NCBI RefSeq assembly: GCF_005049045.1
Contig: NZ_SUPK01000007.1
Location: forward strand, 1 to 64,000
Length of the DNA: 64,000 nt
Origin: Cohnella pontilimi
Lineage (GTDB): Bacteria > Bacillota > Bacilli > Paenibacillales > Paenibacillaceae
Direction of reading: 5' to 3'
The translations under genes and the position numbers were made by a program. Within the stretch, counting starts at the first letter, position 1; each line of letters opens with the position of its first letter. Positions 42,525-50,658 of this stretch are shown one piece after another. Under the pieces are notes generated by a model. That model worked only from the letters and a program-made list of their open reading frames with translations, was not told the DNA's origin and ran no database searches.

Positions 42525-43202
42525 ATGGATATTGATTGGCTATTGGGACTTTTAAAAATCATTTTGCTTAACATCGTACTCAGCGGGGACAATGCGGTGG
42601 TTATCGCGATGGCTTGCCGAAACCTGAAGCCTGAGCAGCAGAAAAGGGCGATCTTTTGGGGCACGTTCGGCGCGGTTATTTTCCGAGTGGTCTTGACTTT
42701 TGTAGCCGTTTACTTGCTGCGCATCCCTCTTATCGAGGCAATCGGCGGCCTTCTTCTCCTGTATATTGCGGTGAAGCTGCTTTCCACTGAAGAGGAAGAG
42801 GGAAAGGAAACCGCGGGCTTTACGATGGGACAAGCGATCCGGACGATTGTCATCGCCGACGTGGTTATGAGCTTGGACAACGTCGTAGCGGTCGCCGCGG
42901 CGGCGAACGGAGACTGGCTGCTGATCGGGCTCGGATTGGCCATCAGCATTCCGCTCATCGTCTGGTGCAGTCAACTGCTCACCAGTTTGATGAAACGTTT
43001 CCCGATCATCGTATGGCTGGGAGCCGGCCTGCTCGGATACACCGCCGGAGAATTGCTGGTCCGGGACGAATGGGTCAGAAGCTGGCTGGAGGCCTGGATG
43101 GCGGATATGCTGTTCCTCGTCCCGATCGTCATGACCGCCGGTGTCGTCGCCTACGGAGTCGTATCCTTGAAGCGAATCCGCAGAAGCAGAATGAATCACT
43201 GA
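42525..43202 (+). CDS. TerC family membrane protein (YjbE-like)
   Basis: A 225-residue protein with about seven membrane helices and the two TerC acidic motifs: LSGDNAVVIAMA and VVMSLDNVVAVAA. Bacillota TerC members such as YjbE/YceF take part in Mn(II) export or metalation of secreted proteins. AGGAGAGG lies before ATG 42525. No yybP-ykoY (Mn) riboswitch features are visible in the 156-base leader. It overlaps the end of the convergent YkgJ-like gene by seven bases. Confidence 0.9.
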   Translation: MDIDWLLGLLKIILLNIVLSGDNAVVIAMACRNLKPEQQKRAIFWGTFGAVIFRVVLTFVAVYLLRIPLIEAIGGLLLLYIAVKLLSTEEEEGKETAGFTMGQAIRTIVIADVVMSLDNVVAVAAAANGDWLLIGLGLAISIPLIVWCSQLLTSLMKRFPIIVWLGAGLLGYTAGELLVRDEWVRSWLEAWMADMLFLVPIVMTAGVVAYGVVSLKRIRRSRMNH

Positions 43203-43459
43203 GGATTCGGCCGCGTCAATCGCTCCATATCCGACAAAATCCGCAACGCGTCTTCATTCGTTTCGCCGCACATGTCGATCGACGCCTGCAAGCTGCCGCA
43301 GACGGAAGGTCTTTCCGGCCGTCCGAACAGCTTGCAGGCGTTATTTTCGGTCAATTGCACGCATCGTACGCCGGCCGGCTTGCCCAGCGGCATGCCCGGT
43401 ATCGGCGAAGTGATGGACACGGCGATGCAGCAGGCGGCACATCCTACCCGGCATTCCAT
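43196..43459 (-). CDS. YkgJ-family cysteine cluster protein
   Basis: An 87-residue protein with MECRVGCAACC (CxxxCxxCC) near the start and later Cys in GVRCVQL, NACKLFG and SVCGSL, the pattern of the PF03692 family thought to bind zinc or an Fe-S cluster. ATG 43459 is six bases after AGGAGGTG. Function unknown. Convergent with and overlapping the TerC gene. Confidence 0.88.
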   Translation of the reverse strand: MECRVGCAACCIAVSITSPIPGMPLGKPAGVRCVQLTENNACKLFGRPERPSVCGSLQASIDMCGETNEDALRILSDMERLTRPNPQ

Positions 43460-43545
43460 ATGAAGCACCTCCTGGTGACAGAGCAGGATAACAGGAACCG
43501 GTCCTCAGCACCGTCATGTAAATTTATCGATTGGGGGAAATACAG

Positions 43546-44178
43546 GTGATTGCGCGTTATTCGACGGTTCGTCAGTACGGCAGCCGTGAAATCGTGATCA
43601 AAAAATCCCGCTTTATCGGTCACGCCCGTCCGGCGGAAACCGAAGCAGAAGCGGTCGCCTTTATCGAAGAAATCAAAAAAAAACATTGGGACGCCACACA
43701 TAACTGTTCCGCTTACCTCATCGGCGAACGCGACGAATTCCAGAAAGCGCTGGACGACGGGGAGCCGAGCGGCACGGCCGGCAAACCGATCCTCGAAGTG
43801 ATCAAAAACCGCGGTCTCAAAAATACGGTGGTCGTGGTGACCCGTTACTTCGGCGGGATCATGCTCGGCGCAGGCGGTCTGGTTCGCGCCTATACCGACG
43901 GTGCGGTTGCGGGGATCGATGCGGCGGATCCGATCGTCCGGGTACTTCACCGGGAAATTACCGTTGATATCGATTATACCTGGTACGGCAAGCTCGAAAA
44001 TGTGCTGAGGGACCGCGGAATCCGGGTCGGAGACGTCGCGTTCACCGATCGCGTACGCGTATTGTGCCTTCCGGAAGCCGGCGAAGCGGAGAGGTTTCAA
44101 GCCTGGATCACCGACTTCACGCAAGGACAGGCCGTCCTGGAAGCCGGCGAGGAGCGCTATTTTATCGAGAACGAATGA
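43546..44178 (+). CDS. YigZ/IMPACT family protein
   Basis: A 210-residue UPF0029 protein. YGSREIVIKKSRFIGHA, HNCSAYLIGE, DDGEPSGTAGKPILEVI and TRYFGGIMLGAGGLVRAY are the family blocks; the C-terminal 70 residues form the DUF1949 ferredoxin-like domain. The start is GTG 43546, with GGGGGA eight bases upstream, or an in-frame TTG at 43531. Possible link to translation or proline-peptide metabolism; not settled. Confidence 0.9.
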   Translation: MIARYSTVRQYGSREIVIKKSRFIGHARPAETEAEAVAFIEEIKKKHWDATHNCSAYLIGERDEFQKALDDGEPSGTAGKPILEVIKNRGLKNTVVVVTRYFGGIMLGAGGLVRAYTDGAVAGIDAADPIVRVLHREITVDIDYTWYGKLENVLRDRGIRVGDVAFTDRVRVLCLPEAGEAERFQAWITDFTQGQAVLEAGEERYFIENE

Positions 44179-44241
44179 ACGCTCAGGATGGCTGCATAAC
44201 TTTCGTGTAATACTCCCTCAAAACGACGCCTCCCTGTAACA

Positions 44242-44262
44242 CCCGCCTTCACGGCGGGCCTT
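44242..44262 (+). terminator. Weak hairpin terminator after yigZ
   Basis: CCCGCC (44242-44247) and GGCGGG (44253-44258), followed by CCTTCCC. The rest of 44179-44395 holds a UUCG-capped hairpin (ATGGGC-TTCG-GCCCGT, 44371-44386) next to A/T runs, and no gene. Confidence 0.4.
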
Positions 44263-44395
44263 CCCGCACCTTTCTCCTATATTAAACGGAAATCCGTCAT
44301 CCCGCACGAAAAGTGTCCAAACACCGCCCATAAGCGAAAAGAATACTATACATCAGTTTTTTTAATAAAAATGGGCTTCGGCCCGTCTGAATCGG

Positions 44396-44455
44396 TTGAC
44401 GGGATAAGTTCCGTTTTGCTAAAGTACTAATACCGAGTAAATAAATAGGAATTGT
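44396..44455 (+). promoter_or_regulatory. Promoter and possible CymR-like site of the sulfate importer operon
   Basis: TTGACG (44396-44401) and TAAAGT (44420-44425), 18-bp spacer. Just downstream AATACCGAGTAAATAAATAG followed by GAATT (44429-44453) resembles the AATACC...GGAATT boxes of CymR, the cysteine-responsive Rrf2 repressor, though the gap seems longer than usual. Confidence 0.5.
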
Positions 44456-44497
44456 AAGTAATTAATTCGGCTTCGGGCTCAGGAGGTACGCGTCAAC

Positions 44498-45313
44498 GTG
44501 AGTTCCACGCTACAGAGCCGTTGGTGGAGTTGGGGTTTTCGCAGCGCAGTCATGCTTTACTTCATTTTGTTGATCGTGTTTCCCATCCTCGGCATTTATG
44601 GGTATTCGTTGTCCGCCGGCTTGGCCGCATTCACCGAAAACATTACGGAACCGTTGGCTTGGAAGGCTGTGCTCCTTACGGTAAAGCTTGCTTTCGTCTC
44701 GACAATGATCAACGTGCTGATCGGCACAATGGCCGGCTGGGTGCTGATCCGGTACCGGTTTCCGGGGCGCGGGCTGCTCAACAGCCTGGTGGATTTGCCC
44801 TTTGCACTGCCGACGGCGGTGGCGGGTCTCATGATTTTGCTGCTGCTCGGTCCGCAAAGCGTTGTCGGGCAATGGGCGGAGCAGCTGGGCTTCTCGATCC
44901 TGTTCCATCAACCGGCCATCGTCATCGCCATGGTGTTCGTGACGTTCCCGTTCGTCATCCGCGCGGTTCAGCCGCTGCTGGAGGAAATGGACGGTTCCGA
45001 GGAAGAAGCGGCGTATACGATGGGCGCAACCAAAGCCAAAACATTCGTCCGCGTCATTCTGCCGGCGATGCTGCCCGGCATTGCGAGCGGTGCCATGCTC
45101 GCCTTCTCCCGTGCGCTGGCGGAGTTCGGAGCGGTCGTCCTCGTCGCGGGGAATATCCCCGGCAAGACGCTCATTGCCTCGGTGTACATTTTCGGTGAGA
45201 TCGAGAGCGATAACATCACCGGAGCGACGGCCGTCAGCGTTGTACTTCTTACGTTCTCGCTGCTCATTTTATGGCTGGTCAATTACTTGCAATCCCGGAG
45301 GAAAGGCGTATGA
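44498..45313 (+). CDS. cysT: Sulfate ABC importer permease CysT
   Basis: A 271-residue permease of the sulfate/thiosulfate importer with six helices. Diagnostic are VDLPFALPTAVAGLMILLLLGPQS and the coupling loop EEAAYTMGATKAKTFVRVILPA, then FGAVVLVAGNIPGKTLIASVYI. GTG start with AGGAGG 11 bases upstream. Its stop overlaps the cysW start (ATGA). First gene of cysT-cysW-cysA-sbp. Confidence 0.95.
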   Translation: MSSTLQSRWWSWGFRSAVMLYFILLIVFPILGIYGYSLSAGLAAFTENITEPLAWKAVLLTVKLAFVSTMINVLIGTMAGWVLIRYRFPGRGLLNSLVDLPFALPTAVAGLMILLLLGPQSVVGQWAEQLGFSILFHQPAIVIAMVFVTFPFVIRAVQPLLEEMDGSEEEAAYTMGATKAKTFVRVILPAMLPGIASGAMLAFSRALAEFGAVVLVAGNIPGKTLIASVYIFGEIESDNITGATAVSVVLLTFSLLILWLVNYLQSRRKGV

Positions 45314-46104
45314 GGCGGCTTTGGATCGGTTTGACGTGCGTCGTCTTCGCGCTGTTGCTTGGAGCGCCCGTCGTTCGAATCGCCATCGGCGCATGGAGCG
45401 AGGGCTGGGAAGGGTTCCGGCACGGACTGACCAGGCCAGAAGCGCTTCATGCACTCGGGATGACCGCGCTGATTGTGGTCGTCGTGACGGTCGTCAATAC
45501 AGCGTTCGGCGTCCTGTTTTCCTTATATCTTGTCAGGGCGGCTTGGCTCCGCGAACGGATGAAGCGCCTGCTCAACAGTATCGTCGATTTGCCGTTTGCG
45601 GTTTCGCCGGTCATCGGAGGCCTAATGATCGTGCTGCTGCTTGGGCCGGAGACCGCACTGGGCGCGATGCTGGAGCGCGGCGGCATTCAAATCGCGTACG
45701 CGCTGCCGGGCATGATTCTGGCCACGCTGTTCGTGACGTTTCCTTTGGTTATCCGCGAGGTGATGCCGGTGCTTCAGGAAATCGGCAGCCAGCAGGAAGA
45801 AGCGGCGTCGACATTGGGCGCATACGGGTGGACGACATTTTGGCGGGTCACCTGGCCTTCGATTCGATGGAGCGTCGTGTACGGCGTCGTGTTGACGGTC
45901 GCGCGGGCGCTCGGGGAATTCGGCGCCGTGCTCGTCGTTTCCGGCAACATCATGTTCAAAACGCAGACGGCGACAACGTTGGTGTATCAAGACGTCGAAA
46001 ATTTCAACCTGGCTTCGGCGAATGCGGTGGCGCTGGTGCTCGCGGCCGGCTCTGTCGGACTGTTGCTCCTGATGGAATGGGCGAAGTCCCGCCGAGAGGG
46101 ATAA
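45310..46104 (+). CDS. cysW: Sulfate ABC importer permease CysW
   Basis: A 264-residue permease paralogous to CysT, with six helices; VDLPFAVSPVIGGLMIVLLLGPE and the coupling loop EEAASTLGAYGWTTFWRVTWPS. The segment FGAVLVVSGNIMFKTQTATTLVYQDVENF is typical of CysW. ATG 45310 has GGAGGAAAGG upstream. Forms a heterodimer with CysT. Confidence 0.95.
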   Translation: MRRLWIGLTCVVFALLLGAPVVRIAIGAWSEGWEGFRHGLTRPEALHALGMTALIVVVVTVVNTAFGVLFSLYLVRAAWLRERMKRLLNSIVDLPFAVSPVIGGLMIVLLLGPETALGAMLERGGIQIAYALPGMILATLFVTFPLVIREVMPVLQEIGSQQEEAASTLGAYGWTTFWRVTWPSIRWSVVYGVVLTVARALGEFGAVLVVSGNIMFKTQTATTLVYQDVENFNLASANAVALVLAAGSVGLLLLMEWAKSRREG

Positions 46105-46144
46105 ATCATTTTTCTTGAAAGCATGCGAAAAGGGAGTGTTCGAG

Positions 46145-47209
46145 ATGCATGTGGAGGTTCGCGGATTAACCAAAAAGTTCGGCGAGTTCCCGGCGGTGAA
46201 CGACGTCCATTTCTCGATCGCCAAAGGGCAGCTCATCGGACTTCTCGGGCCCAGCGGCGGAGGCAAAACATCGATTCTCCGCATGCTGGCCGGCCTTGAA
46301 ACGCCGGACTCCGGAGATATAGTATTTCACGGCACTCGGGTCAACGACTTGCCTCCGCAGGAGCGCGAGATCGGCTTCGTATTCCAGAATTACGCCCTGT
46401 TTAAGCATATGACGGTTCAAGGGAACATCGCTTTCGGGCTCGAGGTCAAGAAGTGGCCGAAAAACCGGATCAAGGAGCGGGTGGCGGAGCTGATCGAACT
46501 GACCGGCTTGTCGGGGTTCGAAAAGCGTTATCCGCATCAGCTGTCCGGCGGTCAGCGGCAACGGGTCGCTTTCGCGCGGGCGTTGGCCCCGGAACCGCAG
46601 CTCCTGCTCCTTGACGAGCCGTTCGCGGCTATCGACGCGAAGATCCGCCAAGAGCTCCGCGCCTGGTTGAGGGAAATGATCGACCGGCTCGGGATTACGT
46701 CCATTTTCGTCACGCACGACCAGGACGAAGCGATCGAAGTAGCGGACGAGATTATGATTATCAATAAAGGGAATCTGGAGCAAAAAGGTTCGCCTTGGGA
46801 CATCTACAAAAACCCGGAGACGCCTTTTGTAGCCGGATTCATCGGAGAATCGACGATCGTGGAAGATGTCTCGACTTTGCGGGGCTTCGAACAGGCGGCC
46901 GACTGGCCGGGCACGAAGGCGCTCATCCGACCGGAATATGTGGAGATCGGCCAAGCGAACGAGTTTCGGCTGCTATCCGCAACCGAGACGGGCCGGGTCC
47001 GTCATTTGCACTTCCGCGGCAGCGAGTGGCTCGTCGAAGTGGACGTGGGAGCGTCCCGCCTCGTGACCTACCGTTCGCTGGAGAAGGAAGTGCTTCACCC
47101 GGGCGAAGAGATTCAAGTGCTGGTGCACAGGGCGTACCTATTCAACGACAACGACAGCTGGATAATGGAGAACCGGCTGAAGGAAGATCCGATGCCCGTT
47201 CACATTTAA
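46145..47209 (+). CDS. cysA: Sulfate ABC importer ATPase CysA
   Basis: A 354-residue ATPase: Walker A GPSGGGKTS, Q-loop FVFQNYALFKHM, signature LSGGQRQRVAFARAL, Walker B LLLLDEPFAAID, H-loop VTHDQDEAIEVAD; the last 115 residues are a TOBE-like regulatory domain. AAGGGAG precedes ATG 46145. Energises CysT/CysW. Confidence 0.94.
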   Translation: MHVEVRGLTKKFGEFPAVNDVHFSIAKGQLIGLLGPSGGGKTSILRMLAGLETPDSGDIVFHGTRVNDLPPQEREIGFVFQNYALFKHMTVQGNIAFGLEVKKWPKNRIKERVAELIELTGLSGFEKRYPHQLSGGQRQRVAFARALAPEPQLLLLDEPFAAIDAKIRQELRAWLREMIDRLGITSIFVTHDQDEAIEVADEIMIINKGNLEQKGSPWDIYKNPETPFVAGFIGESTIVEDVSTLRGFEQAADWPGTKALIRPEYVEIGQANEFRLLSATETGRVRHLHFRGSEWLVEVDVGASRLVTYRSLEKEVLHPGEEIQVLVHRAYLFNDNDSWIMENRLKEDPMPVHI

Positions 47210-47248
47210 GCGCTCCGGATTGTAATTTTTTAAAGAGGTGAGATCAAC

Positions 47249-48349
47249 ATGGGGAAGCCGGGAAGCAGGGATAGCGTGTTACAGCGGCTGGTGAGAAAGG
47301 CCGGCTTCTCCGTTCTCGCGGCGTTCGTGTTCATGCTGGCGGGGTGCGGCGGCGATGCCGAGCCGTCGGCAGCGACCGCGACGGGAACTCCCATGCCGGC
47401 CGACGGGAAGGCGAACATCACGCTCGTCATTGGCGCCTACTCGGTGGCGAAGGATGCTCTCGCGGATATTCTACCCGCCTTCAAGGCTTACTGGAAGGGC
47501 AAGACTGGGCAGAACGTCAGCTTCCAAGAGTCCTATGAGGCGTCGGGCACGCAGGCGCGCGCCATCATAGGCGGCTTTGAAGCGGATGTGGCGCTGCTCG
47601 CCATGGAAGGCGATTTGGATAAAATCGCGAAGGCGGGTCTGCTGCCCAAGGACTGGAAACGGTCGGCGGACGGGGGGATGGTCACCCGGTCCATTGTGGT
47701 TCTCGGTACGCGCAAAGGAAATCCGCTCGGCATCACGGATTTTGCGGATTTGACACGTCCCGGTGTCAAAGTGTTGTACCCGAATCCGAAAACGTCCGGC
47801 GGAGCGCAGTGGGACATCAATGCGATTTACGGAGCGGGCCTGAAGCGCTCGGAAGCGTCTGGCGGACGCCAAGACCCGGCGGCGGCCAAACAGTTTCTGG
47901 CGGACGTGCACCGCAACATCGAATCGATGGATAAGAGCGGGCGGGCGTCGATGGCCGCTTTCGAATACGGAGTCGGCGACGTCATCGTTACCTATGAGAA
48001 CGAGCTGATGGCCCGAATCTTGCAAGGTATTCCTTATGAAATCGTCGTGCCGGAAAGCACGATACTGATCGAGAATCCGGCCGCGGTCGTCGATCGCAAT
48101 GCAGATCGTCACGGCGTTCGCGAAGCCGCCGAAGCATTCGTCGAGTTTCTCCATGGCCGGCAGGCGCAAGAGCTGTTCGCCGAACACGGCTTCCGGCCGG
48201 TTCTGCCCGCGCTGGCCGTCGAGCTGAAGGACCGGTATCCCGAGCCTCCGCAATTGTTCGACATCGGGTATCTTGGGGGATGGAGCAAAGTCCGCGATAC
48301 GCTTTATTCCAAACAGGGCGTATGGTATCAAGTGCTGGCGGGAGAATAA
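47249..48349 (+). CDS. sbp: Sulfate-binding lipoprotein
   Basis: A 366-residue binding protein of the importer, with signal peptide and lipobox LAGC. Family blocks: LVIGAYSVAKDALADILPAFKAYWKGKTG, SFQESYEASGTQARAII, ADVALLAMEGDLDKI, VVLGTRKGNPLGITDFADL, YPNPKTSGGAQWDINAIYG and GDVIVTYENELM. Placed last in the operon, where many species have it first. AAAGAGGTGAG before the ATG. A strong terminator follows. Confidence 0.94.
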   Translation: MGKPGSRDSVLQRLVRKAGFSVLAAFVFMLAGCGGDAEPSAATATGTPMPADGKANITLVIGAYSVAKDALADILPAFKAYWKGKTGQNVSFQESYEASGTQARAIIGGFEADVALLAMEGDLDKIAKAGLLPKDWKRSADGGMVTRSIVVLGTRKGNPLGITDFADLTRPGVKVLYPNPKTSGGAQWDINAIYGAGLKRSEASGGRQDPAAAKQFLADVHRNIESMDKSGRASMAAFEYGVGDVIVTYENELMARILQGIPYEIVVPESTILIENPAAVVDRNADRHGVREAAEAFVEFLHGRQAQELFAEHGFRPVLPALAVELKDRYPEPPQLFDIGYLGGWSKVRDTLYSKQGVWYQVLAGE

Positions 48350-48360
48350 GACCCGCTTTC

Positions 48361-48406
48361 GGCGCGTGCCGCATCCGTTCCGGACGGCGAAACGCGCCTT
48401 TTTTTT
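48361..48406 (+). terminator. Terminator of the sulfate importer operon
   Basis: GGCGCGT (48361-48367) and ACGCGCC (48392-48398), with an inner GCCG/CGGC stem and T8. Confidence 0.9.
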
Positions 48407-48433
48407 GTGTTTATACATCAAAATACATACAAT
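48405..48433 (+). promoter_or_regulatory. Promoter of the membrane GNAT gene
   Basis: TTGTGT (48405-48410) and TACAAT (48428-48433), 17-bp spacer. The start point would be near 48440, which bears on the choice of translation start of the next gene. Confidence 0.6.
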
Positions 48434-48490
48434 AGAGGGGATATGTCCATTTTCGAAGCCTTGACGGACGAGCATGAGGAGGACGTTGCG

Positions 48491-49426
48491 TTGCCGAAAC
48501 CGAACAGCATTCGAACCGCGGAATGGCTTGTTTATGTCAAATTGCTGCTTAGCCTGATGACACTTGGCATCAATATCGCCATTGTGATATCGCCGACTCT
48601 GCAGCAACAAAGTAAAGTGAATCTCAAGGAATTTACAGCCGGCGAGCTTGTACTGAATCTCGTATTTATGGCCATCCCCGTTGCAGCAGCGGTTCTGACC
48701 GTTTACTACATTCGCCGCAAAAAGAGGATGCCGGCTTTATTGGCAGCCGTTCTGCTTCTCGTCTTTTCGATACGAAATCAAATTGAACTCGTGATCGGCC
48801 TCGTCATCGTCTTTCTGCTCTTCACCCGTTCTGCGAAATCATACTTCAACAGCATGTCGGCGACGGGGAAAGAACGGACCCCGCTGTCTACTGAAGCTCT
48901 CTCCGCCGAACTGGAAGAAACCCGCCCTGTTCCGATCGTCAAGGTCGACCCGATCGTCGATATACGTCCGGCGGGAGCGGAGGACGCAGCCGTCGTGCAC
49001 TCGCTAATGATGGAAGCCTTCGAGGAGTATAGTACGGCCGTGCCGCCATCCAGCGCCTTGGAGGAGACGGTGGAGTCCGTTCGGGAAGGCCTCGAATCCG
49101 GACAAGAAGCCGCGATTTTGTACGAAGGCGGGCGGCCCGCCGCCATGGTCAGATACGAAATGCGGGACGACGCGATTACCTTTTTCCGTTTGTCCGTTAT
49201 CCCTTCCCGCAGACGCAGAGGCTACGCGAAACGGCTTGTCCGCTGGATTGAACAGCAGGGACGCAGCCAGGCGTTGAACGTCAGCCGCTGCAGGGTGAGA
49301 CAGACCGTGCAGAATAATGTCGCGATGTATCAGGATATGGGCTACGAAATTGTGGATCAGGAATTGGTCGTCCGGCCGGAGGGCACGGTCAAAACATTGA
49401 CGATGGAGAAAAAATTGCTTGGTTAA
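48491..49426 (+). CDS. Membrane-anchored GNAT acetyltransferase
   Basis: Residues 1-115 contain about four membrane helices (WLVYVKLLLSLMTLGINIAIVI, LVLNLVFMAIPVAAAVLTVYYI, ALLAAVLLLVFSI, LVIGLVIVFLLFT). The C-terminal part (from VDIRPAGAEDAAVV) is a GNAT domain with the acetyl-CoA loop VIPSRRRRGYAKRLV. TTG 48491 has AGGAGG eight bases upstream; ATG 48443 is in frame but lies only a few bases from the predicted transcription start. Such a fusion would acetylate a membrane-near substrate; which one is unknown. Confidence 0.8.
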   Translation: MPKPNSIRTAEWLVYVKLLLSLMTLGINIAIVISPTLQQQSKVNLKEFTAGELVLNLVFMAIPVAAAVLTVYYIRRKKRMPALLAAVLLLVFSIRNQIELVIGLVIVFLLFTRSAKSYFNSMSATGKERTPLSTEALSAELEETRPVPIVKVDPIVDIRPAGAEDAAVVHSLMMEAFEEYSTAVPPSSALEETVESVREGLESGQEAAILYEGGRPAAMVRYEMRDDAITFFRLSVIPSRRRRGYAKRLVRWIEQQGRSQALNVSRCRVRQTVQNNVAMYQDMGYEIVDQELVVRPEGTVKTLTMEKKLLG

Positions 49427-49441
49427 GAAGGGGATATGGCC

Positions 49442-49963
49442 ATGCCGGAGCAACAAACGATACCGGTTCGCATCCAATTGACGGCGGACGATTATGCCGA
49501 GTTCAACCGATACCACGGAAGGCGGCAGATGGCTTTATTGTTCTTCCTTTACTGGATCGTGTTCGTTGCGGTCGCGGGCATGAGAGGCGGTGCCGCGGAC
49601 GCCGGCCGGTTCGGCCTCCTTATTCCGGCCGGTCTGGTGCTCAGCGGGCTGCTGATCGCCATGCACTTGTGGTCGATCAAAGTGAAAACCCGGAAGCTGT
49701 TCCAAAACGATAAACTGGCGCAAATGGAGCAGCAGCTGCATTTTTCGGAGACCGGGATCCGGCATACCACGGCGGAATCATCCAACCTGGTAGAATGGGC
49801 AGACGTTTACAGGGCGGCGGAAACACGTAATGAGCTCATTCTCTACTTGGCCCGCAATCGGGCAATTTTGGTTCCAAAACGAGACATCGGCGCACAATGG
49901 CAGCAGGTAAAAGAATTGCTGCGCACGCATCTCCCACCCAGAAAGCTGGGTTTGAAATCTTAG
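49442..49963 (+). CDS. YcxB-like membrane protein
   Basis: A 173-residue protein: an N-terminal cytoplasmic strand (IPVRIQLTADDYAEFNRYH), two membrane helices (MALLFFLYWIVFVAVAG; LLIPAGLVLSGLLIAMHLW), then LHFSETGIRHTTAESSNLVEWADVYRAAET...ILVPKRDI, the YcxB-domain pattern. ATG 49442 is preferred since AAGGGG lies eight bases upstream. Function unknown; probably cotranscribed with the GNAT gene. Confidence 0.8.
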   Translation: MPEQQTIPVRIQLTADDYAEFNRYHGRRQMALLFFLYWIVFVAVAGMRGGAADAGRFGLLIPAGLVLSGLLIAMHLWSIKVKTRKLFQNDKLAQMEQQLHFSETGIRHTTAESSNLVEWADVYRAAETRNELILYLARNRAILVPKRDIGAQWQQVKELLRTHLPPRKLGLKS

Positions 49964-49979
49964 AGGTTCATTCTTAACA

Positions 49980-50111
49980 TTAAGGCCGAGTGTCCCGCTC
50001 GTTTTTGCGGTTGGGGTTATCGAGCCTGTCCCGATATTCCAAATAACAGAACAGGATCAAGCAAGAAATACCGAGAATCCACATCCATAGAGGTGCAGGG
50101 TACAAGTACAC
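49980..50111 (-). CDS. Small single-pass membrane protein, 43 residues
   Basis: GTG start at 50111 with GGAGG (complement of 50119-50123) seven bases upstream. The product has one helix (PLWMWILGISCLILFCYL) followed by a charged tail (EYRDRLDNPNRKNERDTRP). A good ribosome binding site, helix and charged-tail architecture support a real gene; I know no named family. Bases 50124-50193 hold no other gene. Confidence 0.6.
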   Translation of the reverse strand: MYLYPAPLWMWILGISCLILFCYLEYRDRLDNPNRKNERDTRP

Positions 50112-50193
50112 GGGATCGCCTCCGAAACGATGGAATGCAGCTGTCAATTTTCCTTATTTTAACTCGAAATTCATTCAATTTTCAACTACAATC

Positions 50194-50242
50194 TTGAATT
50201 TTCTTCAACCCGATTTCACACGTTTTTTTCATCCCGTATACT
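50194..50242 (+). promoter_or_regulatory. Promoter of the XRE gene with an upstream dyad
   Basis: TTCACA (50215-50220) and TATACT (50237-50242), 16-bp spacer. TTGAATTTTCTTCAA (50194-50208) is a 5-bp dyad with a 5-bp gap just upstream of the -35 and may be an autoregulatory site. Confidence 0.55.
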
Positions 50243-50268
50243 GAAGGCAGAGGGGATGGAAAATCGCG

Positions 50269-50634
50269 ATGAACACGTTCGGTACCCGGTTGAAAAAAGC
50301 GAGAACCAATAAACGTCTGACCCAATATCAGGTCGCCGAGCAGTTAGGTATCGATTTTACGACGGTGTCTAAATACGAAAACAACAAGTCTCAACCGGAT
50401 AACGAGACGCTGCGGGAATTGGCCGGAATGTACGAAGTGTCCTTGGACTGGCTGCTGACGGGCCGGGATAACGAGGGAAAATCCGCCAACCGGATTTGGG
50501 TGGGGGGCAGGCCGGAGGAATTGACGGACGAGGAAGCGCTGCATTTGCTCGAAAGCCTCGAAATGTTCCGTCTACTGAAAGCCAAGCGAAGCAAACAAAG
50601 ATACACAGGCGAAAATAACGAACCGGCAACCTGA
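50269..50634 (+). CDS. XRE-family transcriptional regulator
   Basis: A 121-residue protein with an N-terminal helix-turn-helix (FGTRLKKARTNKRLTQYQVAEQLGIDFTTVSKYENNKSQPDNETLRELAGMYEVSLDWLLTG is a standard XRE domain, residues 4-66; shown here only as its key blocks RLTQYQVAEQLGI and TVSKYENNKSQPD). The C-terminal half is short and helical (EELTDEEALHLLESLEMFRLL). AGAGGGGATGG is upstream. Targets unknown; dyad upstream suggests autoregulation. Confidence 0.9.
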   Translation: MNTFGTRLKKARTNKRLTQYQVAEQLGIDFTTVSKYENNKSQPDNETLRELAGMYEVSLDWLLTGRDNEGKSANRIWVGGRPEELTDEEALHLLESLEMFRLLKAKRSKQRYTGENNEPAT

Positions 50635-50658
50635 TCGCATTCAGGCTGCCGGTTTTAT
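50621..50658. terminator. Bidirectional terminator overlapping the XRE stop codon
   Basis: AACCGGCAACCTGA (50621-50634) pairs with TCAGGCTGCCGGTT (50641-50654), one mismatch, 6-base loop, T4 on the plus strand. It can also serve the convergent HAD gene. Confidence 0.8.

Noticed and set aside
44371-44386. UUCG hairpin as a plus-strand terminator
   Set aside because: The stem is short and its T-run lies upstream, so it would work only on the minus strand, where no gene ends.
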